46,688 nt of DNA from Chromatiales bacterium (GTDB lineage: Bacteria > Pseudomonadota > Gammaproteobacteria > Steroidobacterales > GCA-2729495), in contig JAEUQA010000024.1 in NCBI GenBank assembly GCA_016789845.1, positions 1 through 46,688 on the forward strand, read 5' to 3'. Numbering within the stretch: position 1 is the first letter of the stretch; every line of letters begins with the position of its first letter. Below, piece after piece: positions 7,510-14,055 of this stretch. Below the pieces are notes generated by a model. It was not told the DNA's origin and did not search any database. It worked only from the letters and a program-made list of their open reading frames with translations. Position numbers and translations under genes: made by a program.

Positions 7510-9510
7510 TCAGCGGGACGCGGCGTCGACGTTCCCGGCGGCCGGCAGCGCGTAGGCCAGCACGTAGTCGTCGATGCCCTTGGCGTCGTACCAGGAATGG
7601 CCGCCGGCGGTAAAGACCACGAACTGCCGGCCATTGGCCTCGTAGGTCATGGGCGTGGACATGGCGGAAGCCGGTGCGCGGTGCTCCCAGAGCAGCTCTC
7701 CGGTTTCCACGTCGTAGGCGTGCAGCCGGTCATCCGGCGTGGCGCCGATGAAGGCGAGCCCGCCGGCCGTGATGATCGGGCCGCCAGCCGTGGGCGCCCC
7801 GAGGTTGAGGGGGATCGGCACCGGCATCAGCTTGTCGAGCTTGCCGAAGGGAATCTTCCACTTGATCTCGCCGGCGGCCATGTCCACGGCCACCAGCATG
7901 TTCCAGGGCGGCTTGGTGCAGGGCGTGAAGGACGGCGACATCAGCGGGCCCTGCTTCACGCCGTAGGGCGTGTCACCCAGGTAGCCGGGCTTCTGCATGG
8001 GCCCGCCGGCCTCCGGCAGCTTGGCGTACTCCGGGTCCACCTGGTCCCGGGGCAGGAACTGCACGTAGTAGGGAATCTGGGAAACGGGGGTGATCAGGAT
8101 GTTGGTCGCGGGATCGAAGGCCCCGCCACCCCAGTTGGCGCCACCGCCGATCTGCGGGTACATGATCGTGCCCTTCGTGGTGATGGGCTCGTAGTGCCCG
8201 CCATGCCGCATGGACTCGATCTTCTTCCGGCAGGCGTTCTTGTCCAGGAACGTGAAGCCCCAGGCGTCGTCCGGCGAGATGGTGTTGCGCACGAGCACCG
8301 GCGGCTTCGTGGGGAACGGCTGGGTGGGCGACAGCTTCTCGCCGACGATGTCGGTGTCGGTCGGCACCGGCCGTTCCTCGATCGGGAACAGCGACTCGCC
8401 GGTCTCCCGGTTGAACACGAACACCATGCCCGTCTTCACCAGCTGGATCACCGAGGGAATCGTCCGGCCGTCCTTGCGGATGTCCACGAGGATGGGAGGC
8501 GAGCCCACGTCCCGGTCCCACACGTCGTGGTGCAGGGTCTGGAAGTGCCAGACCACCTCGCCGGTCGAGGCGCGCAGGGCGACGATGGAGTTTGCGTAGC
8601 GGTTGTCGCCGGGGCGATGGGCGCCCCAGTAGTTGGGCGCCGGCGCGGCGGTGGGAATGAAGAGCAGGTCCCGCTGGCTGTCCGCGGACATCGGCACCCA
8701 GTTGTTGCCACCACCCACCTCGATCGGGGTCGGCTCGAAGCCGGTCGCCGCGTCCCGCACGAGCGGGTCGAAGGTCCAGCGCAGGGCGCCGGTGCGCGCG
8801 TCGAAGCCGCGGATGGCACCGTTGATGGAACTGGAGCTCCTGAACTTGTTGGCGAAGGCCGAGACGGCAACGACGCCGTTGATCGCCGTGGGGGGCGATG
8901 CCAGCTGTGTGAGCTCCACGCCATCGGCCGGGAACGTGGCCTTGATCAGCGGGTCCACGTTCACCTCGCCGTTGACGCCGAAGCCGGCACAGAGCCGCCC
9001 GTCCCGCGCGTCCATGGCGATGAGGCGCTTGTCGGCCGTGGCCAGGAAGAGGCGATGGGCGCAGGCGGCGCCCGGCGCCGCGGTGTCATCGGCCCAGTAC
9101 TCCACGCCCCGGCACTTGAAGCGCCCGGCGTAGGGGGTCTTGTCGATCTTCGGGTCCATGGTCCAGCGTGGCGTGCCGGTGGCTGGCTCGAGGGCGATGA
9201 CCTTGCCGAAGGGATCGCACAGGATGAGATGGCCGCCCGCGGCAGCGGGCAGCAGCGTCGGCGTTGCCTGGAAGTCGATGTACTTCTTGAGGTCGGGGTT
9301 GTCCTTCACGGCACCCGTCCGGTACTGCCAGGCCAGCTCGAGCTTCCCGACGTTGCCCTTGTTGATCTGGGTCAGCGGCGAGAAACGGCTGCCGCCCTCG
9401 TCACCGCCGTAGTGGGCCCAGCTCGCGTCCCGGGCCTGGGCCATGGCGACGGTGGCCGGCAGGGCCGAGATCAGCAGGGCCGTGGACAATCGTCGTGGCA
9501 GCGCGCGCAT
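7510..9510 (-). CDS. PQQ-dependent dehydrogenase, periplasmic (paralogue 1)
   Basis: 666 aa quinoprotein of the PQQ alcohol/glucose dehydrogenase family, expected to oxidise an alcohol, polyol or sugar in the periplasm and pass electrons to the respiratory chain. ATG at 9510 begins a signal peptide (MRALPRRLSTALLISALP ending in AMAQA). Propeller features: WAHYGGDEGGSRFSPLTQIN after cleavage, HHDVWDRDVGSPP near residue 327, and GGPIITAGGLAFIGATPDD near the C-terminus. The frame is open to 9687, but that extension crosses a long inverted repeat and precedes the signal peptide. No haem-binding CxxCH and no membrane domain are present, so a separate electron acceptor is needed. A second family member of identical length lies at 14056-16056. 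Confidence 0.9.
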   Translation of the reverse strand: MRALPRRLSTALLISALPATVAMAQARDASWAHYGGDEGGSRFSPLTQINKGNVGKLELAWQYRTGAVKDNPDLKKYIDFQATPTLLPAAAGGHLILCDPFGKVIALEPATGTPRWTMDPKIDKTPYAGRFKCRGVEYWADDTAAPGAACAHRLFLATADKRLIAMDARDGRLCAGFGVNGEVNVDPLIKATFPADGVELTQLASPPTAINGVVAVSAFANKFRSSSSINGAIRGFDARTGALRWTFDPLVRDAATGFEPTPIEVGGGNNWVPMSADSQRDLLFIPTAAPAPNYWGAHRPGDNRYANSIVALRASTGEVVWHFQTLHHDVWDRDVGSPPILVDIRKDGRTIPSVIQLVKTGMVFVFNRETGESLFPIEERPVPTDTDIVGEKLSPTQPFPTKPPVLVRNTISPDDAWGFTFLDKNACRKKIESMRHGGHYEPITTKGTIMYPQIGGGANWGGGAFDPATNILITPVSQIPYYVQFLPRDQVDPEYAKLPEAGGPMQKPGYLGDTPYGVKQGPLMSPSFTPCTKPPWNMLVAVDMAAGEIKWKIPFGKLDKLMPVPIPLNLGAPTAGGPIITAGGLAFIGATPDDRLHAYDVETGELLWEHRAPASAMSTPMTYEANGRQFVVFTAGGHSWYDAKGIDDYVLAYALPAAGNVDAASR

Positions 9511-9580
9511 GGGCAATTCGCTCGAGGTGGCAACGGTTGGACCCAATCTACCGCAAGTCGGCGGGGCGGCGTCAGGGATC

Positions 9581-9693
9581 GGAGCCGTGGTGCATCCCGC
9601 GGCCAGAGGCCGAAGACCCCGCCTGCTGACGTGAGTACACGTCTTCTCGCTGGCGAGGCATCGGCCTCTGGCCGCGGGATGCACCACGGCTCC
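9581..9693. repeat. 33-bp perfect inverted repeat with nested hairpin
   Basis: Arms at 9581-9613 and 9661-9693 are perfectly complementary over 33 bp and begin GGAGCCGTGGTGCATCCC. The 47-nt loop holds a second small hairpin, GACGTG-AGTA-CACGTC (9629-9644). It lies in the 206-bp gap between the UbiC-like gene and the start of the PQQ dehydrogenase, next to a REP. It differs in sequence from the two palindrome families seen later in the window. Confidence 0.85.
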
Positions 9694-9696
9694 GGG

Positions 9697-9719
9697 GTCG
9701 CGACGGTCGCCGCTCCTAC
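9697..9719 (-). repeat. REP element (GCGAC-type palindrome), supplies stop codon
   Basis: On the minus strand it begins GTAGGAGCGGCGACCGTCGC. It keeps the GTAG box but has a different stem from the other REPs. Its TAG (9718-9716) is the stop codon of the UbiC-like gene. Confidence 0.8.
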
Positions 9720-10321
9720 TCGCGTAGGGACCAGGGGAAGCGCTCGGTAATGACCATGAGCGGCTGCGACGCCGCGCTGACCCGGTAGGTGCGCGTCAGG
9801 AAATCGGCGGGCGTCAGCGCCGCCACCTCGGGGTGCAGCGACAGGGACCGCTCGCGGCCGTACCAGAGGCCTTCCCGCCGGGACTCGAAGCCCGGCATCA
9901 GCAAGAGCTGGCCCAGGCTCAGGCCGCCGGACTCCAGGCCGGCGCGCAGCGCCGCGGGCAGGCGACCGGTGCAGATCACGGACTCCGCAAAGGCAAACAG
10001 GCGCCGGCTGTCGGCACCCAGCAGCAGCACGGCCCGCTCCATCACGGGCGTTCCGGCGGGAGCATCGAGCCAGCCGGCAGCCAGGGATGGCGCTCCAGCC
10101 AGCCCCGCATCCCGGGCAAGGACGACGGAACGCTGGCTGAGGGGCCTGACGATGACGGGCTCCAGCGCCCAGGCGGACAGGAAGGTGGTGACCGTGCCGT
10201 CGATGGCCAGCAGGGAGCGCTGCAATGGCGAGAGTTCCGCCGGCGCCACGTCGGCGAGTTCCGCTGGGCGACGGTCCTGGGCCAGGAACAGCCGGGCCAT
10301 TGGATTGAAGGGCGCGGACAT
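9716..10321 (-). CDS. Chorismate pyruvate-lyase (UbiC/DUF98) family protein
   Basis: 201 aa. Family members cleave chorismate to pyruvate and 4-hydroxybenzoate or a related hydroxybenzoate. The N-terminal family pattern LSPLQRSLLAIDGTVTTFL, then LEPVIVRPLSQ, is present. It is followed by MERAVLLLGADSRRLFAFAES, where R and AES are typical, and TRTYRVSAASQPLMVITERF near the end. ATG at 10321 is chosen because AGAGGAAG lies just upstream; another ATG occurs at 10354. With no other ubiquinone gene nearby, it could serve quinone synthesis or a secondary hydroxybenzoate pathway. The stop codon is the TAG of a REP. Confidence 0.75.
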   Translation of the reverse strand: MSAPFNPMARLFLAQDRRPAELADVAPAELSPLQRSLLAIDGTVTTFLSAWALEPVIVRPLSQRSVVLARDAGLAGAPSLAAGWLDAPAGTPVMERAVLLLGADSRRLFAFAESVICTGRLPAALRAGLESGGLSLGQLLLMPGFESRREGLWYGRERSLSLHPEVAALTPADFLTRTYRVSAASQPLMVITERFPWSLRE

Positions 10322-10444
10322 GGCCTTCCTCTGGACCGGGCTGTCGTTCAGCATGGTGCTCTGCCTGCTGGGGTCTTGCCGGCGCTACCGGCGGTCACGC
10401 TTGCGCGGGCATGATAGCGCCGAGACGGAACCCCGCGAGGACAG

Positions 10445-12154
10445 ATGCCGACCGCAACCGACAGCAACACCCTGCAGCGGGGCTTCGTCACGGTGCGGGG
10501 CGCCTTCGGCACGCGGCAGGTGCACTACCGGCGCGGGGGCCGCGGTCCGGTGGTGGTGCTGCTGCACCAGTCGCCCCAGTCATCCCGGGAGATGGAGCCG
10601 CTCATCGAGGCGTGGGGCCACGCCTTCACGCTGATTGCACCGGACTCGCCCGGGTACGGCTTCTCCGAGCCAATGCAGCGCGGGGGGCAACCCGTGGCCA
10701 GCGCCAGCATGGAGGACTTCGCCGCCGCGACGCTCGAGTTCGCCGATGCCCTGGGCCTCGGCCGCTTCGGCATCTACGGCTTCCACACGGGCGCCAGCAT
10801 CGGTGTGGCGCTGGCGGAGGCCCGCCCGGACCGGGTCGCGGCGGTGGCTGCCAATGGCCTCGTGGTGCTGACCGAGGCCGAGCGCGAGGCGATCCTTCGC
10901 GACTACCTGCCGCCGATCGTGCCGCGGTGGGACGGCGGCCACCTGGCCTGGCTGTGGGCCCGCATGCGCGAGCAGGTCATCTTCTTCCCCTGGCACGACC
11001 GGCGGGCCGCGACCCGCATGGACTTCGACGTGCCACCGGCAGACCGCCTGCAGTTCGGGCTGGTCGAGTTCCTCGGCGCCGGCGACCACTACCCGGTGGC
11101 CTACGCCGCCGCATTCGCCGACCGGGCAGAACGGCGGCTGCCCGCGATGCGCGTGCCGCTGCTGGTCACGGCCCAGTCGCGGGACCCGCTGGCCGGTCAC
11201 CTGGCGCGGATTGGCGCACGCTCCGCCAGCGTCCGCGTGGAGCCCTCCGCCGATACCGCCGCCGCCCTCGGCCGCGCGTTCGCGCACCTGCAGGCCCATC
11301 CTGGTGATCCGGCGCCACCCGCTGCTGGCCCGGCCGGTCGGGGCACGGGGGACAGTATTCCGGGTTCCGGGCCCGTCGGGAGTGCTTACTGCGGCGCGTC
11401 CCGGCGCCAGATCCGGTTCATCCGCCGGTCGGCGCGCGACCCGGGCCGGCCCCCGGCCGGCGTCCCGCTGGTCCTCCTGCTGCACGCGCCCGGCAGCTCA
11501 GCCGCTGCGCTCGGCTCCCTGGCCGGGGATATCGCCGCGAGCGCGGACGTGCTCGCGCCGGACCTGCCTGGCCACGGCGCCAGCGATCCGCCACCGGTGA
11601 CCATCGAACCGGGCGCCACGCTGGACGGCGTCGTCGCGCAGCTGGCCGTGGCGCTGGCGCCCGTGGTGGCCACCGCCCGGACAATCGTGGTGGTCGCCGT
11701 CGGTGCCGGCGCACCGGTGGCCATCGAACTCGCCAGCCGCCTGGGGCCGGGCGCCGGCGTGGTGCTCCTGGAGCCGCGCTCCTGGTCAGCGGCCGACACG
11801 GACGGGTGGCTGCGCGCCGGGCTGCCGGGCCTGACCCCCGTCTGGCACGGTGGACACCTCCTCGAGGCCTGGCACATGGTCCGGGATGGCCGGCTGTTTT
11901 CGCCCTGGTTCCGCCGGGAGCACGCGGGCATCCGGCCGGGGGAACCCGACCTGGACGACCGGCGCATCCAGCGGGATGTGGGTGACCTGCTCCGCGCGAA
12001 CGGCACGTGGCAGGCACTGCTCCGGGACGTGCTGACCTACCACGGCCGCTCCTCCGGCACGGGTGCGGCACGGATCATCGAGTTGGCAGCGGCACCGGCG
12101 AGCTGGGCGAACGTGCTGGCCCAGGCTGCAGACCGGCGCCCTGCTGCAAGTTGA
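10445..12154 (+). CDS. Tandem alpha/beta-hydrolase-fold protein with altered nucleophile elbows
   Basis: 569 aa containing two alpha/beta-hydrolase domains (about 1-290 and 325-560) joined by a Pro/Gly-rich linker. Domain 1 has the oxyanion strand VVVLLHQSP, then APDSPGYGFSEP, and an elbow reading G-F-H-T-G (112-116), where a GxSxG serine is expected. Domain 2 has LVLLLHAPGSS and APDLPGHGASDP, but its elbow reads G-A-G-A-P (420-424), also without serine. Both domains contain a similar motif, PxWxGGHLxxxWxxxRxxxxFxPW, so they arose by duplication. Start ATG 10445 follows GAGGACAG. The fold is clear but activity is uncertain, because the usual nucleophile is missing in both halves. Confidence 0.8.
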   Translation: MPTATDSNTLQRGFVTVRGAFGTRQVHYRRGGRGPVVVLLHQSPQSSREMEPLIEAWGHAFTLIAPDSPGYGFSEPMQRGGQPVASASMEDFAAATLEFADALGLGRFGIYGFHTGASIGVALAEARPDRVAAVAANGLVVLTEAEREAILRDYLPPIVPRWDGGHLAWLWARMREQVIFFPWHDRRAATRMDFDVPPADRLQFGLVEFLGAGDHYPVAYAAAFADRAERRLPAMRVPLLVTAQSRDPLAGHLARIGARSASVRVEPSADTAAALGRAFAHLQAHPGDPAPPAAGPAGRGTGDSIPGSGPVGSAYCGASRRQIRFIRRSARDPGRPPAGVPLVLLLHAPGSSAAALGSLAGDIAASADVLAPDLPGHGASDPPPVTIEPGATLDGVVAQLAVALAPVVATARTIVVVAVGAGAPVAIELASRLGPGAGVVLLEPRSWSAADTDGWLRAGLPGLTPVWHGGHLLEAWHMVRDGRLFSPWFRREHAGIRPGEPDLDDRRIQRDVGDLLRANGTWQALLRDVLTYHGRSSGTGAARIIELAAAPASWANVLAQAADRRPAAS

Positions 12155-12178
12155 CGCGATTGCGGTCGGCCGTATACT
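12151..12178 (+). promoter_or_regulatory. Sigma-70-type promoter for the OmpA-family gene
   Basis: TTGACG (12151-12156) and TATACT (12173-12178) are separated by 16 bp, close to the housekeeping consensus and striking in such GC-rich DNA. It begins at the very end of the hydrolase gene and would give a 5' leader of about 175 nt before the OmpA-family start. Nothing else is evident in that leader. Confidence 0.65.
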
Positions 12179-12362
12179 GCCGACGACCACATGGTCAGGG
12201 CGCATCGCGGTTCGGTCCAGGGGGACGGGTCGCGGCTTCTCCACCCGAAAACTGCTGTCCATTGCGGGGACAACTCGCCGACACCCGGGTTAGTTGGCCT
12301 GCCAACCGGTGCACACTCCTCCCTGGATGCTTTGTTTTCCCGAACTCTGAGGAGCCTGCGTG

Positions 12363-13421
12363 ATGAAACGGTGTTTGACGGCGGTCGTCCTGGGCCTGGC
12401 GGCCACCTCTGCCCTGGCGGCCGATGACGAGACGGTCTGGAACGCAGGCATCGCCGCGGTCTTTGGCGATTACCAGTTCGACGACAACAACCTGGACGAC
12501 ACCTCCACCGGGTTCAAGCTCTTCACGGGCTACCGCTTCAACCGGCTGTTCGGCGTCGAAGGCGCCTACCACAAGTTCGGCGACTTCGAGGAAGACCTGG
12601 ACCCGCCCAACCCGGGCGGCGACGCCAAGGCGGAGCTCGATGGCTTCAGCGTCTCGGGCCTGGTCTACGCCCCCCTGGCCAGCGAGGGCCTCGAGGTCTA
12701 CGGCAAGGCTGGCTACTACTTCTTTGACCAGGAAGTGCTGGTGGACGACACCGTGGTCGGCAACAACTCCCCGTCCGGCCTGCTCCTCGGCGCGGGCTCC
12801 CGCCTGGCGATCAGCGACCAGTTCGCCGTTCGCGCGGAAGCCGACTGGTTCGACATCAACGACGGCGACCTCTGGTCCCTGAACCTGGGCTTCGAGTACC
12901 TGTTTGGCCGGCCCGCCAAGGCCGCGGCGCCGGTGGCCGCAGTCGCGGCGCCGGTCGTGGCTGCCGCGGCTCCCCCGCCCCCGCCGCCGGCCGACACGGA
13001 CGGCGACGGCGTGATCGACGCCAGCGACCAGTGCCCCGACACGCCGAAGGGTGACCGGGTCGGTCCCCAGGGCTGCTCCTGCGACGTGACCCGCCAGCTG
13101 CAGTTCAAGCTGAATTCGGCCGAACTGACCGCCGAGGACCAGGCAATCCTCGACGAAGTCGCGGAGAACCTGAAGCGCCTGAAGTTCGTCTCCGGCACGG
13201 TGGTGGGCCACACGGACAGCTCCGGCTCCGACGCCTACAACCAGCAGCTCTCCGAGCGTCGCGCCCAGTCCGTGGCGAGCTACCTGGAAGGCAAGGGCAT
13301 TGCGGAGGGCCGGCTGAAGGTCTCCGGCGCCGGCGAGAGCCAGCCCATTGCCGACAACGCCACCGCCGAAGGCCGGGCCCAGAACCGCCGCGTGGTTCTG
13401 CAGCGCACGGACTGCGACTAG
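12363..13421 (+). CDS. OmpA-family outer-membrane protein (barrel, Pro linker, TSP3 repeat, OmpA domain)
   Basis: 352 aa. Signal peptide 1-19 (MKRCLTAVVLGLAATSALA). An eight-strand-type beta-barrel spans about 20-182, with alternating aromatic strands and final LGFEYLFG. Next come an Ala/Pro linker (APPPPPPADT), a calcium-binding type 3 repeat (DTDGDGVIDASDQCPD), and an OmpA-like peptidoglycan-binding domain (about 245-352) with GHTDSSGSDAYNQQLSERRA and AEGRAQNRRV. It should link the outer membrane to peptidoglycan. ATG 12363 is preferred over the GTG three bases earlier, with GAGGAG 8 nt upstream. A strong promoter precedes it. The gene 24 nt downstream encodes a barrel-only paralogue. Confidence 0.92.
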   Translation: MKRCLTAVVLGLAATSALAADDETVWNAGIAAVFGDYQFDDNNLDDTSTGFKLFTGYRFNRLFGVEGAYHKFGDFEEDLDPPNPGGDAKAELDGFSVSGLVYAPLASEGLEVYGKAGYYFFDQEVLVDDTVVGNNSPSGLLLGAGSRLAISDQFAVRAEADWFDINDGDLWSLNLGFEYLFGRPAKAAAPVAAVAAPVVAAAAPPPPPPADTDGDGVIDASDQCPDTPKGDRVGPQGCSCDVTRQLQFKLNSAELTAEDQAILDEVAENLKRLKFVSGTVVGHTDSSGSDAYNQQLSERRAQSVASYLEGKGIAEGRLKVSGAGESQPIADNATAEGRAQNRRVVLQRTDCD

Positions 13422-13445
13422 CCGAACCAGATGGAGCCCGTGTTC

Positions 13446-14036
13446 ATGCAACCTCGTTTTCCGATGCCGCTCAGGCAGATCCTGGCTTCGACGGCCATCG
13501 CCAGCGCCCTCGCCACCGTTCCTGCGCTCCCCGCCCACGCGGGCAGCGCCGACCCGGGCTTCCGGGTGGGTGCCGCGGCGCTGTTCGGTGACTACCAGCT
13601 GGACGGCGGCGGACTCGACGACAGCACCGTGGGCTTCAAGGGCTGGGGGCAGTACCGCTTCAACAAGGTCCTCGCCTTCGAGATCTCCTGGCTGAACACC
13701 GGCGACTTCGAGGAAGACACCGCGCCCGCCGAGGCGGGTGGCGATGCGTCGCTCAGCGCGAACGGCTTCAGCTTCGATGTCCTGGGCTACCTGCCGTTCT
13801 CGCCGGAGAGCTTCCAGGCATTCGCCAAGGTGGGCTACTTCAATCTCGACCAGGACCTGGAGATCGATGGCTCTCCCGGCAGTTCGCGCAGCGCGGACGG
13901 CTTCACGGTCGGCGCCGGCGTGGACATGCCGGTCGCCGAGCAGTTCGATGTGCGGGTCGAAGGCAACTGGTACGACCTGGACGGCGCAGACTTCTGGACC
14001 CTGGGCCTCGGCATCAGCTACCGGTTCGGCCAGTAG
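13446..14036 (+). CDS. Outer-membrane beta-barrel protein, paralogue of the preceding barrel
   Basis: 196 aa from ATG 13446 (GGAG 9 nt upstream); an in-frame ATG also lies at 13431. The signal peptide ends LPAHA. The mature part aligns along its length with the barrel of the preceding OmpA protein: [16 protein letters not shown] against AAVFGDYQFDDNNLDD, and GDFEED in both. It ends in the outer-membrane signature ISYRFGQ, with the aromatic near the end. It lacks the peptidoglycan domain, so the pair is a duplication with loss or gain of the C-terminal module. Probably co-transcribed with the upstream gene. Confidence 0.85.
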   Translation: MQPRFPMPLRQILASTAIASALATVPALPAHAGSADPGFRVGAAALFGDYQLDGGGLDDSTVGFKGWGQYRFNKVLAFEISWLNTGDFEEDTAPAEAGGDASLSANGFSFDVLGYLPFSPESFQAFAKVGYFNLDQDLEIDGSPGSSRSADGFTVGAGVDMPVAEQFDVRVEGNWYDLDGADFWTLGLGISYRFGQ

Positions 14037-14055
14037 CAGCGCCGACCAGCGCGAC

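Noticed and set aside
9511..9687. N-terminal extension of the first PQQ dehydrogenase
   Set aside because: It would place 59 repeat-derived residues before a clear signal peptide.
7501..9750. Long plus-strand open frame antisense to the PQQ dehydrogenase
   Set aside because: Composition is Arg/Gly/Val/His-rich without domains, and it mirrors the codon pattern of the real gene on the other strand. This is a typical GC-rich shadow frame.
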